Source: Triatoma infestans
Lineage: Eukaryota; Arthropoda; Insecta; Hemiptera; Reduviidae
Reading direction: 5' to 3'
Length of the DNA: 64,000 nt
NCBI GenBank assembly: GCA_011037195.1
Contig: JAAEAF010001082.1
Location: forward strand, 1-64,000
In this document: in pieces, positions 11,711-23,955 of the stretch
How positions within the stretch are numbered: position 1 is the first letter of the stretch
Layout of the letters: each line of letters starts with the position of its first letter
Program-made: the position numbers and the translations under genes
Notes under the pieces: model-generated
What the model was told of the DNA's origin: nothing
The model's input: only the letters and a program-made list of their open reading frames with translations
Database searches by the model: none

Positions 11711-11724
11711 GTACGTATTAATAA

Positions 11725-12400
11725 TAATGAGGCCACACTGAGGGCTTTGAGCAAGCCGTGTTGGAGTTCGAAATTTAGTGGGAGATTGTAGGAGAAGGCT
11801 TAACGCCTTAGCTCGGAGGGGTGAAGTGCGACTCTATTGGATACCCGGACATGCGGGAATAGAGAGCATGAAAGGGCGGATCAGTCGGCTAAGAAGGGAT
11901 ACTCATTACCTTTCTGTGTTCCCGAACCAGCCCTTGCCGTCACTAAAAGGTTTTGTGATAAACAGATTAGACTTTGGGAGACGAGAGTCTTGGAGAAACG
12001 ATGGGAGGACTCGCAGGGGCGCGTCCAGGCTAAAAGATTTATAAAAGGAATCAGGAAGGGTGTTTCGGATTACCTCCTGTCCCTTAGTAGGACCAGTTCT
12101 GAGGACCTTGGTGGGTGTATGACTGGACATACTTGGGTGTCTAGTCACATGCATAATATAGGGAGGACGTCTAGTCCCCATTTGTCAGAACTGCGACGAT
12201 GGAGTCAGGGAAACGGTGTACCACCACTTATGTCAGAGTCCCCGTTTCGCTGGTACTACTTTCGTGTATGTGGGAGGGTAACGCTCTCGCGGGATTGCCT
12301 GGGGGAGTTGGAGCTGAAAGATGTCTTGGGCTATTGTGGATTGAACGGTAGGCTACCGGGGGAGATCATTTAAGGGGTTGAAGCCTAACCAGCTAAGTGA
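11725..12400 (+). pseudogene. LINE fragment: RNase H end and zinc-knuckle-like tail
   Basis: A first frame gives RRRLNALARRGEVRLYWIPGHAGIE. After a frameshift near 11870 a second frame (to 12373) gives ERADQSAKKG and a long C-terminal region. A third frame near 12190-12230 shows CRNCDDGVRETVYHHLCQSP, a CxxC...H...C arrangement typical of the last domain of RNase H-type LINEs. It ends near GELELKDVLGYCGLNGRLPGEII. The copy at 30525-31412 shares the 3' half, so they form one family. Two or more frameshifts kill it. Confidence 0.75.
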
Positions 12401-13025
12401 TATGCAACTTAAGCATATTGGAACTTAAAATTGGAATGTTTTTTACTCATTTAATATTAATGCCTCCAGAATTAAAAAACAGATAAATACAATCATTTAA
12501 ACTGCAAGTTACCTTACTAAAATATAGTTTTTAAAAAATCACCAATTCTCTGTAAATATAAGAAAAGATTACTTAAATCATAATTGCATACTTTGTTTAC
12601 TGTAATTGGGATTAGATATTATCAATGGGATTAATATTATATTCTCTAGAATAAAAAAATATCATTATTTTAAAATGCATGTAAGACCCACCTATTTTTA
12701 ATTGTAGCCAGAATTTGACTAGCCATTGTGTCCATGTTTTTCACAAACAGGTAGAGAGGCACAGCTTTGAACTAAAAATTTTCCAAAACTGATCAATAGG
12801 TAATGCGTTAGCTATAAAATATTGTAGGTAAACAAAATTTGCGCATGATCTAATAATTCTATAAATATAATATATTTTCTATATTTTTTTTTCTTCTCTT
12901 CAGCTTGGGCATCTCAAACGATAGTTATTATATTATAATACTAAAAGGGTAGTGGCTTTTGAATGACATTCTATTATATTTCTGAAGCCTTGATCAAACC
13001 CAAACAAAATTAGAGATTTGTCAGA
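12401..13025. other. No recognised feature
   Basis: AT-rich with scattered stops. I see no element boundary or motif. Confidence 0.45.
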
Positions 13026-14260
13026 GATTTATTTATTTATTTATACATACGGGCAGAGCCCAATAACTAAACAATTACAAATTTAGGTATAAAATATTAA
13101 TCACACAATTATTGTCCAACTTATAATAACTGCAGTAATAGTAATGATAATAAAATATATATATAAAATGTTCAAAATACTATGTAAGAAAATAAAAACT
13201 TGATAAAACTATATATGTGTACAAGAATATAATATAATACATAAAACTGCCAAAAATATTTATTTCAAATAAATAGAACGAACTATAAATTTATTTATGG
13301 TGAACATTATTTCTTATTATGCGACCATGGCTATGGACGAGAAATGCGAAGAAGAGCAGGCTTAATGATATGAGAGGAAGAATGAAAAATGTCAAGATAA
13401 GGGAACTGTTGAATGATATTATTGGCAATTTTACTGAGTCGATTAAGACCAAAATGTATGAGATAATTATAGGAGAGATGAGGTACAAAGAAAGTAGAAG
13501 GAAATCTATGGTTATGAAGAGGTATACGTAAAAAGTAATAAAGAACAGTCAATATGATTATTAAGTAGTTTGAAGATAAACATAAAGTCAAGATTTGTAC
13601 GGCGTGATTCTAAAGAAGGTTGGTTTGTAAGCTCTTGCAGTGCAGGTATGTTATTAGAAGTATAAGGAATATTTAATTTAAAAGAATTTATATTGAACAT
13701 GTTTCAGTGAGTGTTTGTGAGAAAGAAGATAAGGAGACCAAACAGGAGAAGAAAATTCAAGTTATGAGCGAACAAAAGAGCAGTAAAGATATTCAACGGA
13801 TGAAATATCATTGAAATTACGGGTGTTTCGAGAAATGAAACCCAACAACTTCACAGAGGTTTATTTACTATTGTCTCAATATAGATGGAAAAAGACAGGT
13901 CAGATTGAAATATGACACCTAAATCATTTATACTGTCAACAGTAGAAAGAGGGACGGTTATTAAGACTGTACTGATTATTAAATTTTATAGAGGGTCTAG
14001 AAAAAGAGAGAAGAAAGGATTTAGCAGTGTTTAATTTTTAACCGATTGTCATGAAACCAAAGACTCAGTTCATCAAGAGTTTTCTGTAAACGTAAAAAAT
14101 CTTGTGAACATTTTGTTTCACAAAATAATTTCAAGTCTTCAGCAAAGAAAAGGAATTTTACATGGGACATGACATTACTAAGACTTTGCTAAAATCAATT
14201 TTGCACACAAAATAATTCTTATGGAACCTATGTATGCAAGTAGCAATTCATGTTTAAATA
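13026..14260 (-). pseudogene. Decayed LINE reverse transcriptase and C-terminus
   Basis: Reading the minus strand from about 14180, the pieces are: FFAEDLKLF (the FADD box with Asp changed to Glu), LQKTLDELSLWFHDNRLKIK, SINDLGVIFQSDLSF, and LESRRTNLDFMFIFKLLNNHID. The last piece (within 13512-13700) continues into 13331-13591 with NRLSKIANNIIQQFPYLDIF. The order fits the palm-to-C-terminal region of a non-LTR reverse transcriptase. A tail of ATTT repeats at 13026-13046 would be a TAAA-type 3' tail on the coding strand. Frameshifts are frequent and a catalytic residue is altered, so this is an old relic. Confidence 0.65.
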
Positions 14261-14499
14261 AAATCCTTGGAGCCGTTTGGAATCTATTCCGATAAAACCT
14301 TATTGGTTCGTTATTAACTTCTGCTGTACTGATTTTCTTCAAACTATGAATTCTTACAATTTATTTAATGTTCTTTAATATTAGAGGGTGTGGTTGAACT
14401 ACACATTGTACTAAAATGGCACTGTAGAGGAAAGCTTATGATTGCAGGGCCTTCAGAGTCTTAAAAAAAAAAAAATCATGTTTCCTGAACAAATATTTC

Positions 14500-14872
14500 A
14501 AATTAAAATGATACGCCTTTTAAAAATAATTAGTGCTAAACAACAATTTAAAGATAGACATTGGGAGCCGTTTTCTCAAGAAAATTGAGAAAATATGACT
14601 CACATCTTTAACCGAAACTTCATATCTGAAGGGATGGTGGTTGGTGGGATTTCAATTTTGGTCGTATAAAATTTCAGATATGTAAGATTTTTCGTTTTTG
14701 AAATAATGTGTTTACAAAGACACACACATCATATATTTTATATAGGCCGTTCATTCAAAATCCCTTTTTGGACGGGGGGGTCCTCAAAATATATATTTCC
14801 AGAGAAATTAATTTCAAAAATTTTGACACGATCAAAATACTTCTTCTTACAGCAATAAGAGAAAGTAAAAAA
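14500..14872 (-). repeat. Family F, diverged minus-strand fragment
   Basis: On the minus strand it starts with the family F head (ACTTTCTCTTA near 14867). It then shows the 'atcgtgtcaaa' block, the GT-rich spot (acacacac near 14720-14727) and a unit with 'gagccgttttctca'. Divergence is high. Confidence 0.6.
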
Positions 14873-15149
14873 AAAAAAAGAGTGCCTGAAAATTGCTACC
14901 CCATCCGGCCAAGGTTGCCATAAACCATAATAAGATAATATACCGATAATGTTCTTCCGTTTATGCCACCAGAACCAGGCTATAATAAACCCCGATAGTA
15001 TTTTGCTAAGAAACGCTTCAATTAGACTAAAGATGATTTGGAAACTATCCTATTAACTGATAGTTCGTTATTCAAATGAGATGCTCCAAATGAAAAGGAA
15101 AAAATGTGATAAAATTTAATTTCAAACATTACCCTGGGAAAAATTACTT

Positions 15150-16025
15150 TACTGCAATACCCATATTGTGCAATATTATTGTAGTTCTTCTTTGACTACT
15201 CAATAAAATTGCGCAATTACTTGTCTGGTTCGAAATGTTGATTAAGACACTACCATACCTATGCGATATTGCACAATGCCCACAGACGACACAATATACT
15301 CAGATTGTGCAATATATATTAAAAGTTGCACTCAATGTTATTGTGCAACCTTTCAATCTAAAGTGGCCCCTAGACGATCAATATTCACTTCAATATATTG
15401 CACAAGAATTGATATTGCACAATAATATTGACCGCCTGTAGATTAGATTGAAAGATTGCACAATATATTGAGTCAATCAAAAAGAGTTTGATTTTTATTG
15501 TGTAATGTAATAAATATTGCATCGTCTGTAGGCGGTATTGCACAATCTGGTTCAGTCTTGTCCTGACTGTTGGAGTCAACATCAACTTATCTATAAAAGA
15601 TGACTACAAATGAAAAAGATGAAGAAAGAATATTCATTTTTGAATGTATCGAGGTCATCGAGCCTTACCGCTTTATGGAATATCAAGAGGTAACAAGATT
15701 TACAGCAACAGATAAAAACATGAACATACGAGCCGTTCTTTTCAAACTATAGAGATATAGCGGGAGGGAGGGGAGGGGACTGAGTCACAATTAGTTAAAA
15801 AATTTAATTCGTTGCGCACTAACTACAGATAGGAATTAAACCGAATACACATGTTGTCAACAGAAGTGTCAGCCATGAACTAATGTATTGTGGAATAATA
15901 TTGCCCGTGTGGATTGGCCAACAATATTATTGTGCAATATATTGAAGTGAATATTGATCGTCTAGGGGCCACTCAACCTAATCGAAAATATTGCACAATA
16001 ATATTGAACATCTAGGGGCCGCTTT
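15150..16025. repeat. Cluster of inverted TTGTGCAATAT repeats
   Basis: TTGTGCAATAT and its complement recur more than ten times. A perfect 44-bp inverted pair lies at 15362-15405 and 15930-15973, with 'ggcccctagacgatc' at its outer end on the left copy. A second 'tctaggggcc' lies at 16011-16020. This looks like a non-autonomous TIR element, or several nested ones. No transposase is present and I could not fix outer ends or a TSD. Confidence 0.6.
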
Positions 16026-16290
16026 AGGGCATATTAGAGACGCGCAGCCTGGTGGTCTACAATGTAGTCCCATACAAGAAGTAGCTATATCCTAAGAATC
16101 AATCAATATACCATATATACCGAAAATTTGACAATAGAGTTATTTTTACAATTATAAGTAGTGTACATGTTTACAGAATGATAATTTTTTTTATTAGTTT
16201 CTGTATATTATTCATTTCATAATTATTATAGTTTATAATTAAACAATTTCAATAAATCTCAATTATTTATGTATTTATTAATTTATGTTG

Positions 16291-16330
<40 letters not shown>

Positions 16331-17149
16331 GAATTATTGCAAAATAGAATTAATGAAAGAAACTTATTTCAAAATATTCGAAAAAGAAATTGCTATATTA
16401 TAAGAAACAATAAGTTTTAATAGCATAAATCTCGCTATTCAATATTAAGTTCAGAACAAATTACTTTAATCAAAAATTATTTCTGAATCAGTCATGAAGT
16501 CCTTAATTATGGTTCCGAATTCCCAAGAGGATTATTAGAGATGAATTGAACAAATTTAGATTCATTAGTCTGTTTGTAATGGAAATTCATTATAAGAAAT
16601 AATTTAATCTTCCAGAATCTATTACTAATACTAAGCATTTAAAAAGAAGTACTCATTAAAAAGTTAATCTAAGAAATTCAAATAATAGATTTTTTAAAAG
16701 ATAAGAATTGAATTTTTTTTTTTCGATTAAGACAAAGTGAAGACTAATTATTTAGTGTACCAAATCAAATTATTATCCAACTTTTAATAATTAATTGTAC
16801 AGAAATACAAATTTATTCTAAAAATTTGCAATTATTATGATAATTTCTTTAAGAGTTGGCAACATAGTCACTTATAAAACTAATAAAGTGTAAAATATTT
16901 CCTCTTACACCAGTAAAATAAAGAAAAAAAATTATAAGAAAATAAAATACTTGCAAGAATTTATTGAGCACTTTTTAGTTACAGCTACTGCCACTAGATT
17001 GTGCGCGAATTCACCTTTTCACAATATTATAGAATAAAAATCTCGATAAAGATTGGCAAAAATTCTGTTCACTATATAATATTCCAATGGAAGATTTACT
17101 AAATTAAAACATTAAAATCCGCGATATAACCTTGTAAAGTTAAAACTAA
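16026..17149. other. No gene; (ATA)n microsatellite at 16290-16326
   Basis: Very AT-rich. The only clear feature is about twelve ATA units at 16290-16326. The rest has no supportable motif. Confidence 0.6.
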
Positions 17150-17921
17150 ATTAATTAATGATTACAACTTAATTGCACGAAAAAGTGTTCACCATACTTT
17201 GTATAAATGTTTAAATAATCAATTAGATTTTGTCAATAGTAATCTGGACTCTGTCTCAATAAATTATTCATTCAGTTCTAAAGCTCAAAACTGTGCTCTT
17301 TATGTAATTTAGAAAATAGAAATGAGGATGTATTTCATTTTATCTCTTTATGTCCCATACTAAAAGAATTCAGGCTGATACGTTTTAAAAAAGAATTTTT
17401 AAATTATGACGATTTTATAGAAATACTGAATGGAAAAAATTATATTCAATTAGTTAAATTTTGTAAACAAGCCTGGCAGTACTGGTATAGTTTGGTATCT
17501 GAATTGAATTATTAAAAAAATAATATATCTTCACAATATATGATATTTGATATAATATAATATGATGATTTATTTATTATTGGTTTTGTCAAAGTTTATT
17601 TTATTTCATTTCCAAAAGACGGTTATTTAAGTTAATATTCAGTTATCTCCTTAGTTTGTAGAATGCACTGTTTACTTTTATATTGATATGTTTATTTTTT
17701 ATTTATTCGTATTAACTTTAAGTTATATTTGCTTTTTTTGTTTACATTCTTTATTTTTTATTTTTATTTGTCTGTAATTTTTTTTTCTAAAGCAACCAAA
17801 CTCTGACGGTCGAAAGTCCAATAGTATGTCTTACCTTAATAATATTACTTAGTATTATATTTAATTGTATAATTGAATTAATAAAGACAATTATTGTTAT
17901 TATTATTATTATTATTATTAA
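17150..17921 (+). pseudogene. LINE C-terminal fragment with (TTA)n tail
   Basis: Around 17280-17515 the plus strand gives CALCNL, NEDVFHFISLCPILKEFR and AWQYWYSLVSELNY before a TAA. CxxC...H...C followed by LKEFR is the zinc-knuckle-like C-terminus of a non-LTR retrotransposon. The copy at 42896-43765 has the parallel CHLCNLNEREDMFHFLSQC. About 380 bases of 3' UTR run to a (TTA)n tail at 17896-17920, a typical LINE end. Sequence upstream of 17230 is too decayed to read. Confidence 0.6.
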
Positions 17922-19221
17922 AAATTCTTTTTAAACTGGAATTATTGATTTTTTTATTTTTTATTATTTTCTAATATATTGTTTTAAAACTTGATTTATT
18001 TCAAATTTGTTTCTTTTAAAATGAAAATAATAGAATGTGTAGTGAGTATAGGCATGTCATACTAGCTATTTATTTCAAAACAATAAATCTTAAGGTAGTT
18101 GAATATAGTCATAATTATTCATTAAATTGCAGTAACTGTGTATAAACTATGATTTATTTGTTATAGATTAGCTTTCATTAGTTTTCTCAGTGTGAACTAG
18201 CGGTAAAATTAGCTGTTAATTGTTAAATTGTAGACAAACGAAAAAAAAGCACCTTTGGTCCTCGCTTCCTTTCACAGGTGGATTTTACTCTAACGACCAA
18301 CTAACGACGGAATTATTACCGCACAGAAAATTCATACGCTTCACTCATGAAAATAAACCGCATTGGGAGTTGTCTTTAGGAATTTTAATTTACCAGAAAA
18401 TATCTTTTCCATTCTGTTACAATGTCGGTTGGGCAAGGTTGGATGAAGTAAAACCGAATTTCTTTCTACCTTACCACTGATTTCTCTTCCATTCCGAAAT
18501 CATTATCATTTCTAAACCAAACAAACCATATAGATCTTAAATTCTCCTTTTTCTATTTCTTTTCCCGCTGAAGCCTTTTCTCCTGCTAAAATTCGTTATG
18601 CCATAAGAAGCCTTAATTCCAAGAAAATTCCTTTATATAACCTCATCACGCATAATATACTTAAGAGACTCCCTAAAAAAGGTCTCTGTTTATTACGTAC
18701 CTTATAAATGCTGTTATCCGAACTACCTATTTCCCTATCTCCTGGAAACATTCTGTCATACGTTGTTTTCTATAAAAAAAAAAAATATTCGACTCACCTA
18801 CTTTCTTCATACAGATCTATTAAGCCTACTCCCAACACTGAGAAATACACACACTTGAAAGTTTGCTATTAAAAATAATTCTTCCCATTCTAGAATCTAC
18901 AAATACTATCTATCCCTAACCAATCAATTTTTGTTTAAAAGCTACCACTCAACTTACAGCAGTGCCATTCAGTACTGGACGTCCATATAACCATCTGTCT
19001 TGAACTGGGGCAGTACTGGTTCGGAGCTTTCCTAGAAGTGGACATTAAACCTTCGACAGGATTTGTCACACTGTCACAGCTCAAGAGAAACCTGCCCTGT
19101 CGACAACTTATTACTTAATTCTACTCGGTTAACACAGTGAAACTTATTTTTAGGGTCAATGAACGGGCAGTATCTCGGAATTTGAATTTTCTGCTTGCTG
19201 CGGATTCTCGGTTTCGGAAAT
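17922..19221. other. No recognised gene
   Basis: The longest frame (18220-18480, 86 codons) opens at the end of an AT-rich run and has no motif I know. The stretch 18940-19110 has mixed composition and may be old retroelement sequence. Nothing specific can be supported. Confidence 0.4.
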
Positions 19222-20205
19222 TTTTACTTTCTCTTACTCTAGAGGAAGAGGAAGTATTGTAAGCGTGTCAAATTTTCGATATCGAGCTTTCACCGGAAAT
19301 ATCCGTTTTGAGGTCCAAAAAAGTGGTTTTTAGCAAATGCTGTGTGTGTATGTATATATGTGAACAGCATAGGTCAAAAACGAAAACTCGCAGAAAGTTG
19401 AAACTTGATATTCCATTTAGGAATCACCATGGGATCTGACTGTACGTTAACTGTCAAAGTTCCTCGACCGGAAGTACCACTTTACAAGTTAGTTTTTTTT
19501 TTACTTTTTGGCGTTTTTCTCAAAAATGTCTCCGATGATTGTCTTAAAACTTTGTATTACACATACAACGAGCTACAACTTTTATTTTAAACATTTCTCT
19601 GAGAAAATTCATTTAAGGGCAGTTTAGGGGAGGGGAGAGGTTACGGCTTCCTCTAAAGTGCTATTTCAGTTTATTAGACAGTTCTGTCATCTAAATAATG
19701 TTAATTAGAATTAAATATGTTGTTGAAATTCCGAGTTTCAAAAAAATCGGATAACCGGAAGTGAGTTTACTTTACCACTTTACTACATGATTTTTTTTCA
19801 CTTTTTCGCAATTTTCTCAAAAATGAGTCCGCCGAATTTCTTGAAACAACGTATGTAAATTAAGCATACAAAGATCTACAATTTTTATTTAAAACATTTC
19901 TCTGGGAAAATTCATTTAAGGGCACTTTTAGGGCAGGGGTTGGGCATGTTTTTCTCTAAAGTGCTATCATAGTTGAGTATACAATTCTATCATTCAAAGA
20001 AAATTAATTAGAAATAAATAGGCGGCCAAAATTCCAAGTTTTAAGAAAATTAGTAAACCGGAAGTGCGCTTTAACTGAACGGTTTTTTCAGTTTTCGACG
20101 AATTTTATTAAATTTAGTACACGAACTTTAAAATTTGTCAATTATAATTTTGAAAATTGGAATAAGAGAAAGTTGTGTGAGTGTTTCACACCAGATTTTT
20201 TTGAC
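19222..20205 (+). repeat. Family F, near full-length copy
   Basis: Begins with ACTTTCTCTTACTC at 19226 and ends with the GTGTTTCACACCAGAT block. Three internal units start near ACCGGAAGT at 19467, 19754 and 20057, about 287 and 303 bases apart. Each unit repeats a 'ctcaaaaatg', 'catttctctg', 'aattcatttaaggg' order. No open frame spans it. A minus-strand head fragment (20206-20370) abuts its 3' end. Confidence 0.85.
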
Positions 20206-20370
20206 ATACATAACAAACACACACATATACACAACATTTGATAGAAAAAATATACACCCTTACTTTACGCGCACCAGAAAAAATGTATATTCAGTGAAAA
20301 CACAAATACGAAAAATTGACTCGATTTTACTACTTCCTTTTACCAGGAATAAAAGAAAGTAATAAAAATA
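20206..20370 (-). repeat. Family F head fragment, inverted against the previous copy
   Basis: On the minus strand this gives the family head (ACTTTC...AGGAAGTA), the cytosine-poor 'ttttcactg' block and the GT-rich spot. It abuts the 3' end of the plus copy, so together they form a lopsided foldback. Confidence 0.65.
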
Positions 20371-20716
20371 ATGAAAACGAAATCAACGATGAATTGACTC
20401 AACTAGATCGAAAGCGTAGAAAGGAGAAAGGTAAATAAAGGATGCTTTGGAAGTACATATTCCAGAGTTTCTGTATACACTATAATCATTATTCACATTT
20501 CTGTCTATGTTTTCTATTATCTTCCTATCTTATTAAAGTTGTTGAGTACTAATTAATTATAGCTACATACAATTGTTTACAAAGAGAAACTAACCTCTTA
20601 TTTTCTTAGACAGTATCTTGAAGTTTTTCTAGACAAATGTCTTATAAAATATCTGGTGCGAAAACGTTCATACGACTTTCTCTTTTGCAATAATACTTAT
20701 AATTAACACATTTTTT

Positions 20717-20820
20717 TACTTTCTCTTACTACTAGTAAACAGGAAGTACTGCGATCGTGTCAAATTTTCGAAAATTAAGTTTCACCGGAAATAGAAATAC
20801 ATGTTTTCAGGTCCCACGAG
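20717..20820 (+). repeat. Family F 5' head fragment
   Basis: Carries ACTTTCTCTTAC, the internal partner AGGAAGTACTG and the TTCACCGGAAATA block, then breaks off at an A run that leads into a minus-strand copy. Confidence 0.7.
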
Positions 20821-20843
20821 AACAAAAAAAAAAAAAAAAAAAA

Positions 20844-21288
20844 ATCTGGCCTGATACACTCACACAACTTTCTCTTACTGCAGTTTTCAAAATTGTAATT
20901 GACAAATTTCTTAGTGATTGTATCGAAGTTAATGTTCGTGGAAATTCGTTGAAAACTGAAAAAACTATTCAGTAAAAGCGCACTTTCGGTTTACTAATTG
21001 TCTTAAAACTTGGAATTTTGACCATCTATTTATTTCTAATTAATTTTGTTTGGATTGTAGAATTGTATAATTAACTATGATAGCACATTAGATAAAAATA
21101 TAACCCCCTCCCACCACCAAAAGCCCCCTTAAATGACTTTACCAAGTGAAATGTTTTAAATAAAAGTTGTAACACTTTATATGTGTAGTTCACATACTTA
21201 GTTTAAAGAAAATCATTGGAGCTGTTTTCGAGAAAATATCAGAAAACTGAAAAATACATTTCAATAAAAAAACGCACTTCGGTCATCT
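20844..21288 (-). repeat. Family F 3' part, inverted
   Basis: Read on the minus strand, it ends with the AGAAAGTTGTGTGA and CAGATT terminal block and has one full internal unit plus part of a second. With the plus fragment at 20717 it forms another head-to-head pair. Confidence 0.75.
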
Positions 21289-21293
21289 GTTTT

Positions 21294-22290
21294 TACTTTC
21301 TCTTACTCCTAGTAAGAGGAAGTATTGTAATCGTGTCAAATTTTCGATATTGAGTTTTCACCGGAAATAGCCGTTTGAGGTCCCTGAGGTCCAAAAAGTG
21401 GTTTTAGCAAATGGTCTGTGTGTATGTGTGTGTGTGTGTCTGTGGTATCTGAACAGCATAGCTCAAAAACGAAAAACACGTAGAAAGCTGAAAACTTGAT
21501 TATTCCGTTTAGGTATCACCATGCGATCTGACTGTGCGCCTTATCTGCCAAAATTCCTCAACCGGAAGTACCACTTTACTAGTTAATTTTTTTACTTTTT
21601 TGCATTTTTCTCAAAAATGGCTCCAACGATTGATACATCAACTACATATACATGGAGCTACAACTTTTATTTGAAACATTTCTCTAGGAAAATTCATTTA
21701 AGGGCACTTTTGGGGGAGGGGTGGGGTTAGGACAATCTCTAAAATGCTATTTCAGTTTATTAAATAATTCGGTCATTTAAATAATGTTAATTAGAATTAA
21801 ATATGTTATTGAAATTCCGAGTTTGAGAAAAGTCGGATAACCGGAAGTGCTTTTGTTTTAACACTTTACTAAATGATTTTGCACTTTTTCGCGATTTTCT
21901 CAAAAATGGCCCCTACGATTATCTTAAAACTGGCCATATAAACTAAACATTCAAAGATCTACAACTTTTATATAAAACATTTCTCTGGGAAAATTCATTT
22001 AAGGGCCCTTTTAAGAGAGGGGTAGGGTTTACAGCTTCCTCTAAAGTGGTATCATAGTTGATTATACAACTCTATCATTCAAATGAAATTAATTAGAAAT
22101 AAATAGATGCCCGAAATTCCGAGTTTGAAGGAAATCAGTAAACCGGAAGTGCGCTTTTACTGAATAGTTTTTTTCAGTTTTCGACAAATTTCATTAAATT
22201 TGGTACACAAAACTATAAAATGTGTCAATTATAATTTTAAGAACTGGAGTAAGAGAAAGTTGTGTGAGTGTTTCACACCAGATTTTTTTT
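21294..22290 (+). repeat. Family F, best full-length copy (reference for the family)
   Basis: The 5' end carries ACTTTCTCTTACTCC (21295-21309), whose exact reverse complement GGAGTAAGAGAAAGT lies at 22246-22260. A further 30 bases end in CACACCAGATT. Inside, in order: the TTTTCACCGGAAATA block, a GT microsatellite (about 21418-21440), the 'tatcaccatg' block, and three units opening near ACCGGAAGT at 21561, 21840 and 22142. The units share 'tttttctcaaaaatgg', 'aacatttctct', 'aaaattcatttaaggg' and a G-rich 'ggggtggggtta' stretch. There is no open frame of useful length. The inverted ends suggest a non-autonomous DNA or foldback-type element, but no TSD could be fixed. Confidence 0.85.
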
Positions 22291-22294
22291 TTAA

Positions 22295-22826
22295 AAACTC
22301 GGAATTTCAACAACACATTTAATTCTAATTAATATTATTTAGATGATAGAATTGTATGGGAATCTGAAACAGCACTGTAAAGGACAACCTAACCCCACCG
22401 CTCCCCCTAAAGTACCCATAAAAGTATTTTCCCGGAGAAATATTTCAAATAAAAATTAAGACCTTTGTAGGTGTAATTGATGTAACATGAATTACAAAAA
22501 TCGTTGAAGCCGTCTTCATGAAAATCGCAAAAACGTGAAAAAAACTTTCAATAAAGTGGTACTTCCGGTTGAGGAATTTTGACACATAACTTACTGTGAG
22601 ATTCCATGGTGATACCTAAACGAAATATTAAGTTTGAATTTTCTGCGATTCTTCGTTTTCGACATATGCTGTTCACATACATATAAATACACAGGGACTC
22701 ACTCTGACAAAAAAACACTTTTTTTCGACTCAGTGGACCTCAAAACGGATATATCCGGTGAAAACTCGATATCGAAAATTTGACACGATTATAATACTTC
22801 CTCTTATTAGGAGTAAAAGAAGATTA
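22295..22826 (-). repeat. Family F 5' half, inverted
   Basis: The minus-strand head (AGGAAGTATTATAATCGTG region near 22780-22826) and first unit of the family, joined almost directly to the 3' end of the plus copy at 21294-22290. The GT spot is reduced to 'acatacatataaatacac'. Confidence 0.8.
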
Positions 22827-22834
22827 AAAACTAT

Positions 22835-23955
22835 TTGTATGTGTGTTAACAGGATAACTCAAAAACGAAAAATCAAGGAAACTCATATTTGATACTCCCT
22901 TTATGTACTACTCGTACCACCGAATTTGACCACAAGTCCAACTGTACTGATTGTCTTTTTACTTCCTCTTACTCTTAGTATATTTTCGATATCGAGTTTT
23001 CACCGGAAATATCCATCCGTTTTGAGATACCCTGAGTCCAAAAAATTGGTTTTTAGAAAACTGCCTCTGTGTGTATGTGTGTGTATGTATTTGAACAGCA
23101 TAGCATAGAAGAGCATAACTCAATAACGAAAAATCGTAGAAAGTTCAAACTTGATATTAGCATGAGATATCACCATGGGATCCGACATTGGGTCAGATGT
23201 CAAAATTCCTCAACCGGAAGTACCACTTTAGTACTTGGTTATTTTAGTTTTTTGCAATTTTCTTAAAATTGGCTCTGACGATTTTCTTGAAACTTGTTAT
23301 ATCAAATACACATTATACAAAGAGCTACAACTTTTATTTGTAACATTTCTCCGGGAAAAAAAATCATTTGAGGGCAGTTTTTGGGGGAGTGGTGGGTTAG
23401 GTTTTCCTTTCCAGTGCTATTTCAATTTACTGTACAATTTGATCTAAATAATAATAATAATTAAAGTTAAATCTGTTGTTGAAATTTCGTATTTGGAAAA
23501 AAATCGGATGACAGGAAGTGCTTTTTTTATTGAAATGTGTTTTTCAGTTTTCTGGTATTTTCTCAAAAACGGCCTCCAATGATTTTCTTTAAAGTAGGAA
23601 TGTGTGCTATACATATAAAGAACTACAACTTTTATTTGAAACATTTCTCCTGACAATGTCATTTAAGGGGGCTTTTGGGGGGGGGTATGGTTGTGTTTTT
23701 CTCTAATGTGTTTTTATAGATGATGATACAATTCTGCCAACTAAACGAAATTTACTCGAAATAAATAGATGGCCATAATTCCGAGTTTCAAGAAAATTAC
23801 TAAACCGGAAGTGCGCTTTTACTGAATCGTATTTTTACAGTTTTCGACGAATTTTATTAAATTTGTCCCATAGAATTTTTTTTAAAACCCATAGAATTTT
23901 TCAATTATAATATTAAGAACTAGACTAAGAGAAAGTTGTGTGAGTGTTTCACATT
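22835..23955 (+). repeat. Family F, full-length but diverged copy
   Basis: A short stray piece of the 'ctcaaaaacgaaaaatc' block (22855-22875) precedes a new 5' head at about 22957. Three units follow, and the 3' end GTTGTGTGAGTGTTTCACA lies at about 23935-23953. The GT spot at 23065-23093 is intact. Confidence 0.8.

Noticed and set aside
11906..12181. 91-codon minus-strand frame as a gene
   Set aside because: It is a shadow of the LINE coding strand at 11725-12400.
18220..18480. 86-codon plus-strand frame as a host gene
   Set aside because: No domain, promoter, splice or homology signal is visible; length is within what AT-rich non-coding DNA gives by chance.
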